Origin: Branchiostoma lanceolatum | Taxonomy: Eukaryota; Chordata; Leptocardii; Amphioxiformes; Branchiostomatidae | Direction of reading: 5' to 3' | Assembly (NCBI RefSeq): GCF_035083965.1 | Contig: NC_089740.1 | Span: forward strand, 10,538,596-10,602,595 | DNA length: 64,000 nucleotides | Shown here: positions 23,801 through 34,021 of the stretch, in pieces | Layout: every line of letters begins with the position of its first letter | Position numbering within the stretch: position 1 is the stretch's first letter | Translations under genes and position numbers: made by a program | The notes under the pieces: generated by a model | Databases searched by the model: none | Told to the model about the DNA's origin: nothing | The model's input: the letters and a program-made list of their open reading frames with translations, nothing else

Positions 23801-26800
23801 CACGTGGATGTACTGCGACGAGGTCTTCGCCTGTGACGGTATGATCAGCACTTCATGAGATGCTCAATTGGATGCTCATTTGCATAATTGTCAACTCATT
23901 ATGTCAACCATCAATTAAGTTGCCTACATACTGAAAATGACGACTATCTGTCAATCACTTCCTGAGTTTGTCATGTTTCAATTTTTTTAAACAAAAATGC
24001 CCCATGGCAGGAGCAAGGGTGCTAATTTCATTCAATGGCATACATGATCTGTTTCCCATTTTCAGCCGTACCGACAAGTTGCTTCTTCACCAACGATAAC
24101 GGAAGAAGCTACGCAGGGCGCATAGATAGGTAAGATGAAGGCTGGGATGTTTTTCTATAGTAGTTCCCCCGGTAGACAGTTACACAGAGCATTGCACACA
24201 AAGCTTTGTTAAATCATATCATCTTTACTACGAAGAACCCTGGTTACATGTAAGGTTTTGATAGCCGGGGTGCCGCCCTACTCCTTGTTAATCTTCCGCT
24301 AGTTTGCCAGCGCGCGGGAAGTATGGATGCAGCGGAAAACTAACTTGGACACCCAGTATATGGCTTTGACTTCTACCAAGAGCAGATGAACTTACTGCCA
24401 TTTTAGGAATCATAGCATTTTCGCCTTAAATGTACCTGCAAATAAGATTTTGCTTTGCCAACGGGCGCTTAACAAAAACTTGGTTAGGACAAGTGCGAGT
24501 GTTGCTTTATACATAAAAGTTGTTTGAAATGAAAGTTTGTAGAATGGATTCAGAACATCATATAGAACATTTCCCTAACATTGACAAACATTCATTGTTT
24601 GCTGGTTTATCGTCTTTGGCAGACCCCACCTCGTGGGACTATATCCCTAAGCAGTGTTCCGGCCAAGGAATATCCTGTGAGGGAAAATGCGGATGGAGTT
24701 ACAGTGCTGTTTTTTCGTGCCAGTGCGACCAGGACTGCAGCTTTTACGGCGACTGCTGTAGAGACTTTCAGTACGTAGTTTTCAAACTTTTAAGGTATTG
24801 TAGATAGTTAAACTTTGTAGCAAAAAATATAACAGTCCAACATGGTGGAACCTTACGGAGAGGATCCGCCCAAGGGGCCGCTCCCAGGCCTAGGTACTTA
24901 AACATAGAGGATATTTACAAATATAGATGTATATATATATATAGATAGATGTAGATACATGTAGATAGATAGAATATATATAGATATATAATATACAGAT
25001 ATAGAACATATTATATATGTATATATGTATACAGAAAGAGAGAGATTTAAGATAGATAAAGATAGATAGATTTTTGATTTTTGACGGCCCATCGTAGATT
25101 GATAAATATGCTGGTGTGTACAAAAGATTTTCTTTCATAGAAAATACAAAATGATTCTTTGTCCTCATAACAGAGAAGTGTGCAGCATCAACACGCCAAC
25201 TCAAACGTCATCGGATCATCACCATCAGAAGTGGAAGTGTCTGCAGGGCTATCACGACGGATATTCGTATTGGTTGGTTGCTGCCTGCCCGGACGACTGG
25301 TTGGATGGCGTCACAAGAGATCAGTGTTTGAAACAAGTTGATCCTTATGATCAGGACGAACTGCTCTACCGGATGCCCGTCTCTTACAAAAATCAAGTCT
25401 CCTACAGAAACATCTTCTGTGCTTTGTGTAATAATGTAAGTATGGAAGATGTAGCTACGTGGAAAGCCGAACGCGTGTGCACTGGGTTGACCAATTCCTC
25501 TGCACATCTTTCTCCAGCTACACAATCATACAACAACATCATCACCAACATCGAAACCACGTATGAATATTGTGCTGGAAGTGAAATGCTGGAATTCGAT
25601 CCTGAATATGCGAAGGCAAGGCGATGTGTTCCCCATGAGGTCGATGTGTCGAATGTAAATTGCAATGTAACTGCCTGCGTGTCCTACCAGCTGTTACTGA
25701 GCAAGAGTGATACTAAGATCTACAAAAACATTCACTGTGCTCTTTGTGAAGGACTTTCCATTAAGGCAGCCACAAGTTTATATTGTGCCGGTGTGGGTAT
25801 CCGCACCAGTTTTTGCTTCCCATACTGTATCTCATTAACTCATCTGTTTAACTTTAATGCTGATGAGAGTCCTGAAAACAGCCCCGAACCTTGCCCTCCC
25901 AACTCTCTGTACGACCCATTTGTAGACTCGTGCCGACCTTTCTCATCCATGCTCATAAGTAACGGGTCAATGAACCAAACATTCCATTTCCAAAACTGCA
26001 GCAGGCCCATTCTGAATTTCACTTCCGAAGAGTTTGAAATCCTTCCCAATGGTAGTGTCCACCTGGTCAGCTCTAACGTGTCCTGCCCAGCCGAGCAGGT
26101 GGCCATTCTGAACACAACAGCATCGATCTGCGGGGACTGCCTACTCGAGTATTTTTCAAACGACACGCGCGGAGGACAACTAACCGGAGATGCTGACCAG
26201 AGTTGGTTAACCCTGGGTCTTGTAATAGTGTCTGACGTAGCCGTGTTTGGTTTCATAGTTCATAATGTAAGGACTGGCCAGTGGAAAAAAGTCCCGACCA
26301 GGCTGAAGGTTCAGATGATGTCATGCATGGCAGCTGCTGAATCGATGTTTGTGGTACGTGGGTTTGTTCCTCAAGGACCCATCTGCACAGCCTATGCCAT
26401 ACTTCTGCACTACCTTATGCTGACGGCATTCACGTCAATGAACGCACTATCTGTAGATCTCTTTCTTACCTTTCGTGATGCTCAAGAAAGAGCGGAACTG
26501 TACAAGTATCTCTTGTACACCTGGCTGGTGCCAGTGCCTGTTGTTCTTATCACAATGATTGTGGAATTCGGTAGTTCTGTCTGGGTGGGTTACGAAGAGC
26601 ACTGTTGGATCGGGAATCCAGCAGCCAGTCTGGTGTCATTTGGGGTTCCTGTCTTGTGTGCCCTTATGGTCAATGCTGTCTTCATCATTCTTGTCTTGCT
26701 GGCAATACGGAAGTCATTTCAGATAGCCAACGCTGCTATGTCGCGCTCAAACAGCAGCAAGGCCTGGGTGTACATGCGTATCTCGTTCCTGACGGGGTTC

Positions 26801-28009
26801 ACCTGGATTTTGGGATTCATTTTCCCTTTCGCCAACAGCAGCGGTCTTGAGTACATCTTTATTGTGCTGAATGCTTCTCAAGGCCTACTGCTGACACTAC
26901 TCCTGACATTAACGGGGACGGTGGTGCAGGAATGGAAGTCCGCGATCTGGGTACGTCTTGGTCTGGCTGAATCTCACCAGAACAATGGACAAACCGCCGC
27001 TACCAGCACCAGCAACCAGCGGGCAACCAGAGGGAAAACTGAGGTAACGGCAGGCAGCAGCGGCTCTGCTACAGAAATACCCATGAAAGTTATGACCGAT
27101 GTAGAAGGGAACAGGGCACGCCTTCATCTGGGTGAGCCTAATCAGGACAATGGACGAGCTGCCACTGCCAGCGACCATCAGGCCAGCGGAGGGGAGACTG
27201 AGGTAACGGCAGGTGGAACCAGCTCTGCTACAGACAAATCCATGACAACATTGGCCGATGTACATGTGGAGGAAAACATGCAACCTAGTCAACTAGACGA
27301 AGCTCCTGGGGAAAATGGGCAAACTAACACTGCTGGCAACCATCAGACCAGCGGAGGGAAGACTGAGGTAATGGCAGGCGGAACCAGCTCTGCTACAGAG
27401 AAACCCATGACAACTTTGGCCGATGTACATGTGGAGGGAAACATGGAGCCTACTCAACTCGATGAAGGTTGTCAGGACAATGGGCAAACCAACACTGCTG
27501 GCAACCAGCAGACCAGTAAAACCGGCCCTACTATAGATATATCAGTGAAAACTCTGGCTGATGTACATGTGGAGGAGAACGGGGTAGCCATTCAACTCAA
27601 TGAAGGTCGTCAGGACAACGGAAAAACCAGCACTGCTGGCAACCGGCAGACCACCGCAGGGGGAACTGAGGTAAGGGCTGATGGAACTGACTCAGCTACA
27701 GGCATGACAACCTTGGCTGATAAACATATGGAGGAGATCAGGGCACCTCCTCAGCTGGACGACGCTCGTCAGGAAAATGGGCGAGCCGCTTCTGTTGGCA
27801 ACCAGGAGACAACCGCAGCTGGAACGGAGGCAATGGAAGGGGACACCGACACTGCAAGCAACTCACAGATCCTCGTGTGTGGAGTTGGGGCAACAGCAAG
27901 CGGCACCGACGTCGCCATTGAGATACCCATGAAGACTTTCGTCGATGTTGAAGAAAACAAGACTGAAGAAAGTCGTTCGGTCTGCGCTTCAGATCGAGAG
28001 GAAAATTAG
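16401..28009 (+). CDS. Multidomain lectin GPCR: discoidin, F-type lectin, kringles, LDLa, somatomedin B and a class B-type 7TM
   Basis: Twelve exons: 16401-16485 (signal peptide), 18489-18941, 19209-19422, 19983-20218, 20439-20675, 21381-21566, 22102-22206, 22750-22998, 23221-23316, 23599-23838, 24623-24770, 25174-28009. Phases agree throughout; total 5085 nt, 1694 residues. Order: F5/8 C domain; F-type lectin with the complete fucose motif HX26RXDX4R (His of CTHTREEADP, then RQDCCSER); kringle 1; a Cys-rich hevein-like module (CDPYGPSPCCD ... CVDYR); LDLa (CDGRDDCGDGTDEQNC), second LDLa, third four-Cys LDLa; kringle 2; somatomedin B (CDQDC ... DCCRDF). The last exon adds two CALC repeats (YRNIFCALCNN, YKNIHCALCEG), seven helices from residue ~1094 to ~1342 (TM3 Cys, ECL2 HCWIGNP, TM6 FTWILGF, TM7 NASQGLLL) and a ~350-residue tail. 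No GPS cleavage motif was seen, so it is nearer Methuselah-type receptors than classical adhesion GPCRs. Almost all module borders are phase 1. Ligand unknown; a fucosylated glycan is a reasonable inference. Linking exon 1 rests on phase and the signal peptide only. Confidence 0.85.
18305..18415. repeat. Fragment of a dispersed repeat (SINE body)
   Basis: TTAGCAACTTTCCTTGCTGT ... GCAGCAGGG ... ACAGGGAGGGGTTGCTAACCCTTCCCC closely matches 40215-40290. It lies just upstream of the discoidin exon and accounts for the extra open frame before that exon. Confidence 0.5.
18985..19105 (-). repeat. tRNA-derived SINE head (fragment)
   Basis: On the minus strand it reads TGTAGCTCAACGTTGCAACT, GGTAGCGGCCGCACAGTTGA, GTTCCTGGTTCC. 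This is an A-box-like start shared with the SINE at 40388-40450. It lies in the intron between the discoidin and lectin exons. Confidence 0.5.
19432..19645. repeat. MITE-like element with TACTGTA/TTTACAGT-type ends
   Basis: The ends GACTGTAAATG and CATTTACTGTA are inverted. The interior is full of CGCGAAC and TTCGCGG words (TTCACCGCGAACTTAAAACC, CCGCGAACA). It lies within the intron that splits the lectin domain. It resembles the element at 60783-61010 in its ends and its GTGAACTTA-type words. Confidence 0.55.
21574..21811. repeat. MITE-like element, ~50-bp terminal inverted repeats
   Basis: The left end AGCCCCTATCTCACTAGAC, then CGCGACAAGTTGGCGAC and CGCTGCGA, is mirrored by the right end TCGCAGCG-like block, GTCGCCAACTTGTCGCG and GTGATACAGGGGCT. 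Intronic, non-coding. Confidence 0.75.
24066..24129 (+). pseudogene. Orphan first half of a third kringle (64-bp exon-like relic)
   Basis: Between good splice sites (TTTTCAG and AG/GTAAGA) lies AVPTSCFFTNDNGRSYAGRIDR, the N-terminal loop of a kringle. It would leave the frame in phase 2, whereas the next exon (24623) needs phase 1. Splicing the two gives a stop within about nine codons. I find no second kringle half in 24130-24622. It is either a decayed kringle or an alternatively spliced poison exon; it is omitted from the main model. Confidence 0.6.
24917..25065. repeat. (GATA/TATA)n microsatellite
   Basis: Runs of TATATATA and ATAGATAGAT over ~150 bp in the last intron of the lectin GPCR. 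The minus-strand open frame of alternating Ile and Tyr is a by-product. Confidence 0.85.
26957..27975 (+). repeat. Coding repeat: six ~46-57-residue units in the cytoplasmic tail of the lectin GPCR
   Basis: Each unit starts L(D/N/G)E or similar, then (Q/E)(D/N)NG(Q/R/K), AGN(H/Q/R)Q, an optional TEV(T/M/R)A, SAT and (T/K)TLADVHVEEN. Units begin at LGLAESHQNN, LGEPNQDNGR, LDEAPGENGQ, LDEGCQDNGQ, LNEGRQDNGK and LDDARQENGR. Unit 4 lacks the TEV..SAT middle. The repeat is low-complexity and hydrophilic, with Ser/Thr that could be phosphorylated. Confidence 0.85.
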
Positions 28010-30875
28010 GCTAGTTTCTGAATGCGGTACGGGAAGGAAACTATCAGCGCTATGAAGACAAAGTGCTTGACATGTCGACATGACGGGACCAACAACAAAT
28101 CACAAAATAGTTGCCTTACATAACCAACTTTGCTTCTCTCCAACGCCTGAATTTGTCTCTTATAAACTCATATATTGTGTAACATTATATGAGTTTATCA
28201 TAAATGTGTTGTTTGCATATGCTTGGTTGAGCCTTGAAGTCTATGCAGTTGCATGTCACTTACAATTTACCCCATTACTTTTTCCTTTAACTATCCAATA
28301 TGGTGGACAATACACCATGAGTGCAAACCCTATGACGCATACTTCAAAGGGAATTTTTCGCTCCCGGTAGAGTGTTATACTTGACTGAACTGTGAACAAC
28401 GAGCATTGATATGCCATTGTGACTCTCACCAGTATCTAATGTGCTACTTCGAAACTATCATTACCCACTTCGTTACAAGTAATTGACAAACACACTTTAA
28501 AAAGGGTCATGAAAACGAGATTGTTGACCCTGGGTACTTTTCACCTTCTCTTATTACGGCGCGTTTGTCTTTTGTTTGCCCAACACCTAGCAACAGCTGT
28601 GAATGTTGGCACAGCCCGAATTTGTAGATAAGGCTGTAAATAATCTGCTCTGCCTCGGAAAAAATTATCATATTAGAAAGTCGGGTAAATGGTCCATGCA
28701 AATGGCAGAACTATATCATACTTTAGTTAAAAAGAAAAAGATTTATACCATACTGATCAATCATATGTTATGAAGGAGTCCATATAGTACATTCAAAAGT
28801 GGCCAAAAACGTCCACTATATCATCATTAGTTATCTTTTTAGTGTGTCCAATCACATAGGCATCATATTAAGTACGTTAGTGATTGTTTAATAAGCTATC
28901 TACAGCATCAAGAAACTTTTTCTATTAGCCAGTTGCTTTATTTAGTGTTCTGCCATAAACAGTATGATAAAGATGTAGGTGTGTGTATATGTTTGAGATA
29001 AGTGTCAAAGACCGAGGGAATTATGCGTAACATGAGAAATGACAGACCAAAAGTAGTAATAACCTTTTAGATAAAACATAATACACAGCAACAGTTGCAA
29101 ATATTATCGTAACCATCAAATATCACTTCATGACTATTAATGTGTAATATATATTAAGAATGTGCGTTGTTGTAGGATATAGATTATCATTTATAATGTT
29201 TATGTGTAATGCATGTTATCTACTGTGATATGGAATCTAGTGTCATCTCATCAATGGTCGACTGCTAAAGAGTGTCAACGCGTGACGTCATAGCCGACAT
29301 GTTGTTTGGTGAGGTCAAAACGTGACGTTACAGCCGCCATATTCGTAAGTGACGTCAGACCCAAGATATTGCATGTGCATCTTGTCAAATGTCATAGCGC
29401 TCCTGAAGCTTGTACAGATTCGAATTTAACTGCCAACTTTTAAGTTAAACCATCCAACATGGCGGGCAATGCTTACGTCATTGTCAAGTGAGTCCAGACG
29501 CCCTATAGATGTTGACCACGTGTCATCTGTACACAGCGGGAATATAATCTTTTCAGTTAAGTGTAAAATTGGACGTCACTAGTATGTATCAAGATACCAC
29601 TATGAGGAAAGGGGGGGCCATATAATGCACTACGAGTGTAACGAGCAAGGAGACAGAAAAAACAAACAAATATGCAACATGCGAAAAATCTAGTGATGTA
29701 AAATTCAAGGATATCAACTATGCAAATGTAAAGATACAAAATGGTGAGCCCTTGCGTAACACGATAACACAATGTATTTTATTTCACAAATTATACAGTC
29801 GTCTTCACCAAACAGATTATTTTGGCCACCCTCGGCCGGTACCCCTTAATACCTTGTGACCCGCTTGCAATTGGTTCATAGAGTACAAGCTAGCCCCCAT
29901 ATCATGTATCAAATATTTGTGATTTATCATGCACTATTCCCTGTATGATGCTACATGATTTTATAAGCTTTTGAGCAAAATATTATGGAATCACATGCTA
30001 AAAGCAATTGATTGTAATGTTTTGGGCACATGTTCAATTTGTAAACAACAGTACTTGATGTAGAATACATAGCATGACGTCAATTTCTTTGAAATTCTTG
30101 CACTTTTTTTCGTCGTGATTTTATCGCCTTTTTCCAGAGCAAAGTGTATATGTTGTTCGCTTAAACTTTTCTGGTGATTTAAAAATCTTCCTCAGTCAAT
30201 GGCTTGTCCAAATCAACCTGATATCTTATTTTAAATTACCTTATTAGGGAGTAAACTTATGGTTAGAAGAAGGTGCTTGCAGCATTTTAACAGAAATATT
30301 CCACGTCGCTGGCTAAAAGCTAACAGACATCAATTTCCCCAAAGAAAGATACATAGAAAAGGCAACTTATCACTGATCACATTTTTATTGCTTTCTTGCT
30401 GTCATACACAAATAAGGACGGTGTAACACGTTTTGTACATGATTGCGGGGACTGGTATAACGTTAAAACTTCGCTTGTCGTGACTTCCTGTCATTCGTTA
30501 AGTTTTAGGGGAAAGAGGCTCCTCTATTCATAGAAATGAAGACAAAAGGCGTGACATATTTCTATAAGGATTAATCATAAAAATAATACTTATGAATAGA
30601 AAAAAACTCTTTCACAAATTTTGCATCAAACACACACATGATATTAAAAAAATCACAAATACAAATCGCTATCAGAATCGTAAACACGTTTTCAAAATAT
30701 TTATAAACATGGTGCCTACAGACGTAATGCATTGGTTTTCATATGCAGCTCTATCGGTCTGGATTAATTGGTTCTACTTATCGGTCAGACTAATAAGGAT
30801 CTACTCTGTACAATTATTACGCTTCATAACCACATGGGAAGATTGTCTACTGACCTACTTTGATTTGTCCCATGT
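28010..30875. other. Gene desert: 3' UTR of the lectin GPCR followed by intergenic AT-rich DNA
   Basis: No exon with plausible coding and splice signals on either strand. CG-containing CGTGACGTCA/GTGACGTCA words cluster at 29280-29360. No poly(A) signal could be assigned with confidence. Confidence 0.45.
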
Positions 30876-30876
30876 T

Positions 30877-31112
30877 CCAGCCAGCAAATACGCAACAGTT
30901 CAGTAGCAGGTTGCAAAACCACAAAACAGCAAAACTAGACTTCTGATGCTTTAAACAAACACACGCAAAAAATAACAATCTCTTGGGTTAGTCACGTGTT
31001 CCATCCAGTAAATACGCAACAGTAGCGGGTTGCAAAACAACAAAACAGCAAAACTAGACTTCTGATGCTATTAACGAACACGCGCAAAAAAGACAAATCT
31101 CTAAGAATTGGT
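30877..31112 (+). repeat. Direct duplication of ~110 bp
   Basis: 30877-30985 and 31001-31112 share CCAG(C/T)(C/A)A(G)(C/T)AAATACGCAACAGT, GGTTGCAAAAC(C/A)ACAAAACAG and CAAAACTAGACTTCTGATGC, offset ~125 bp. It lies just past the 3' end of the LRR-Ig gene. Confidence 0.7.
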
Positions 31113-31309
31113 TCAAGACAATCACAAAAACTCCGGATCCTAATGTTTAACGGAGGTATGAGATCGTCGATTTCCTGTTGGGTCTGCATGTGTAGCCTCC
31201 TTTACATGCCTTCTGGGCGGCGCCGGCGTTTTTTTTTGGGGGGGGGGCAAATCGTAATTGCCGCCCAGGCAGTTCTTGATACTTTCTAGAGCATCTCACA
31301 TATATAGAG

Positions 31310-33503
31310 TCATTCACACCCCTGTTTTTCATACGCAGGAGATTCTTTGATCTCCGTCTTTGTTTGGGTGAGCATATAGCAGTCAACACATGGGTTCTCG
31401 ATCTCACTCTTCTTTCCTCCTGTGACGAGCAGATCTTGTCGGAGAACAGCAAGATCCTGGATCTGCTTGGCTCCCTCCTTAGGTCGTGGACTCCCCTGCT
31501 CTAGTGCTCTTCTTCCCAGCCCGCCGCTGTAGGTCACCAGTACAGATGTTGACCAGCGCCGCTTTCTGTTTTCCTGCCCGTATTGAGGGTTGTCGAAAAC
31601 CTCGGCGTGTTCTGTATCTGACCGCTGTTGTTTCACGTCCCCTTCGCCGTATGTGTGTTCTGTATCTGGCTTAACGTTCCCCTGGCCATATTGAGGGTTG
31701 TGGAAAATCTCCGTTTGCCTCGCCCGCCCTTGAGGTTTTTTGTCGCTGGCGGACGGTAAGGATGCAACATCCTTGTCACGAATTACGTCATAGTGGGGGT
31801 CAAGTTCACGAGTCGTCAGGTTGCCGGGCTGCTCGGGTCTTTTGTGACGGATGAGCCAACCTACCAGGAGGCCGACCAGAAGGCTAGCGCTGCCGAAGGT
31901 CATCCCCGTGTAGATCAAGTGTAACATGCAAGGATACTGGCGTGCAGCTGGCAGTAAGGAGGGTGAAGTTTCCATCGGCATCTTCTTCGTACTTGTGACG
32001 AACCCTGGAAAATCTCTGGACGACCTATTTTCATTTTCTTCTCTTCCGTCAACAGTTGTCAAAGAACGGGAGTGGTTTGCTCTTCTTACGTTGGTCAAAG
32101 ACAAACTCAGGTTGACTGGGAAACTACCCACCGGGTACGTTATGACACAGCGATAAGCACCCTCCGTCCATTGCATGAGGGCCTTCCGGCTCATGAGTAG
32201 CTTGTATGTCGACTTGCCCATGAAGTTGAGGGTGAAACATTGTGCTGGCTTGCTAGAACATTCTGTTCCGAATGAGAGAGAATGACCTGCTGGAGTCACG
32301 TCATGTTCCCAGCTGATGGTGATGCCGCTGTTAGACGTGTTGGATGATGCGCTGGTGTTGTTTCCTTCTGGGCCGACCCAGCTGATGTCCGGCTGCTGCT
32401 CCCAGTAGACCTCACACAGGAGAGTGGTTCCGTTGTCAGTCCGGGAAACCTTGGCTATAGGGATTGGACACGACATGTCTTCCCTGGCCACCTGTGAGAT
32501 TTTCTTCCCGGAGAGATGTGGAGGGTAAGTGCAGTAGAGGTTGTCTGTTCTCTCGAGAACGGCCATCCCCTCAGCAGTCTTCAAGCTGTTCAGCGCACAG
32601 GTGCACCGAAACGGGTTTCCCCAAGCGAAGCACAGGTGCACCGAAACGGGTTTCCCCAAGCGAAGCACAGGTGCACCGAAACGGGTTTCCCCAAGCGAAA
32701 ACAAACTTCCCGCGAAGAGCCATGATCGTTTCGTGCCTTATAGTGGGTAGGAGGTTACTATTCAGATGAACAGTCACCCTTGGAGGTAAGATCTGTAACC
32801 ACCCCGGGCTAAGGGTCTGGAGCATATTGTGGCTGAGGTCAAGACGCTTTCTTATTGGTATCAGGTCAAAAGCGTTGGCTGAGACGTTGGATATCTCGTT
32901 GTGGTTCAAGTCTAGTTCCAACAGGCTGGATAGTCCTTCAAAGAACCAAGCCTCGATTGAGCAAATCCTGTTGTGACTCATGTCCAGAGATTGGAGATTT
33001 TCGAGGGACCGGAATGCTCCCCTCTTGACGTTTTTGATCTCGTTTCGACACAGTTGTAGTTTCTCCAAGGCCTCAAGACCTTCAAACCAGATTCCAACGA
33101 CCTGTACAGAGTTTCCATTCAGTGACAGCAGGCGAAGAGAAGCGAACGTTGCAAATGCCCCATTCCTAATGTCCCGAATGTGCCCACCACTCAGCAAAAG
33201 GCTCTCCAACATAGGCAGGGTTGGAAGGTGATTTAATGTTCCGTTGCTATCATAGTGTCCTATCAGCTTCAGGACATGTACTCCATCCTGTAAGCAGGAA
33301 CTAAGTTCCTGGTTGGAACAATTCGATCCGGTCACGTTGCAGTCAACACGCTGGTGACACGATTCTGCACGCTCCTGACCTCTATAGGGGTTGCCGCACC
33401 CGATCTTGTGTCTTCTTGGACAAAGTCGTTCACAAGACGGGCAAGCCTGCGACGAACCCAGCATGAGCAACACGACAAAGATGGATGTCTTTGGTCGGGC
33501 CAT
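31310..33503 (-). CDS. Intronless LRR-Ig transmembrane receptor, reading frame broken by a 35-bp triplication
   Basis: The first frame (33503-32571) has a signal peptide (FVVLLMLGSSQA), a Cys-rich LRRNT and about six leucine-rich repeats (LRLLSLNGNSV, LEKLQLCRNEI, LQSLDMSHNRI, LLELDLNHNEI, KRLDLSHNML), then enters the LRRCT at NPFRCTCA. The second frame (32704-31310) resumes in the LRRCT (ALNSLKTAEGMAVLERTDNL), followed by an Ig-like domain (LLCEVYW ... GAYRCVITYP), a Ser/Thr-rich stalk, a transmembrane helix (GSASLLVGLLVGWLI) and a ~160-residue tail with two NPQY motifs plus DPHYDVI and HTYGEG. Tandem 35-bp copies at 32596-32697 shift the frame, so the assembled allele encodes a truncated, secreted-type LRR protein ending HLCAEQLEDC. 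Intact codon structure on both sides argues for a recent event or an assembly error. LRR-Ig receptors are expanded in lancelets, and an immune or recognition role is plausible. Confidence 0.85.
32596..32697. repeat. 35-bp tandem repeat, ~2.9 exact copies, inside the LRR-Ig coding sequence
   Basis: The word GTGCACCGAAACGGG recurs at 32601, 32636 and 32671, exactly 35 bp apart; each unit ends CCCCAAGCGAAG. The copies are identical. Two extra copies add 70 bp, so the downstream frame shifts by one. One or four copies would keep the LRR and Ig parts in one frame. Confidence 0.9.
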
Positions 33504-33652
33504 ATTGCCGAGAATCTACAACCCTACATTTTCACCATTACCAAGAAGCCAGAACATATAACTATAAATAAACAAATACAAATACCAACAAGTGTATGTA
33601 TGTAAGTATGTCTTTGCTGTGACCTGTTTTCAGTTGTACTCAGAGTCTCAAA

Positions 33653-34021
33653 ATGGCCGCCGCATCAGGAAAGAGGTCAATGGGGCAAAAAAGTAAGAAA
33701 AAGGTCTTGATTCAATCTATATCAGACCAAGATAGTTTAGTCTGTGTACCACAAAGTCTCACTGTCCGGGACTCTATGGAGCCCCTACCCCCTGAGTTCG
33801 TGGCCGTTCTTTCTAAAGACAGGAGGGCTGATTTAAAAATGAGCAGAACCAATAGGAGCTCAGGATTCTGTATCACTATGAAAATCAGTCAAATTGGAGG
33901 TCAGGATTCTTCGTATAGTGCTTTAAAAGTGGAAGGCCTCTACGGGTGTAATTTAGTCCGGGTAAATCTGGTACAGATGCAATTTCTAGGACTACATTTC
34001 AAACACACACATCTCTGTTAA
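33653..34021 (+). CDS. Possible short gene or first exon, divergent from the LRR-Ig gene
   Basis: A 122-codon open frame starts in a strong context (CAAAATGGCCGCC) only 150 bp from the LRR-Ig start. It begins MAAASGKRSMGQKSKKKV and later has SLTVRDSMEPLPPEFVAVLS. No known domain is recognised, and the second half looks non-coding. It could be a real first exon with an unseen donor, or chance. Confidence 0.22.
   Translation: MAAASGKRSMGQKSKKKVLIQSISDQDSLVCVPQSLTVRDSMEPLPPEFVAVLSKDRRADLKMSRTNRSSGFCITMKISQIGGQDSSYSALKVEGLYGCNLVRVNLVQMQFLGLHFKHTHLC

Noticed and set aside
24890-25204. Minus-strand frames rich in Ile and Tyr
   Set aside because: Product of the GATA/TATA microsatellite.
26909-27487. 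Minus-strand open frames of 127 and 64 codons
   Set aside because: They are antisense shadows of the repetitive tail of the lectin GPCR and repeat because the sense strand repeats.
32464-32769. Plus-strand frames with repeated HRNGFPQAK words
   Set aside because: Antisense reading of the 35-bp triplication inside the LRR-Ig gene.
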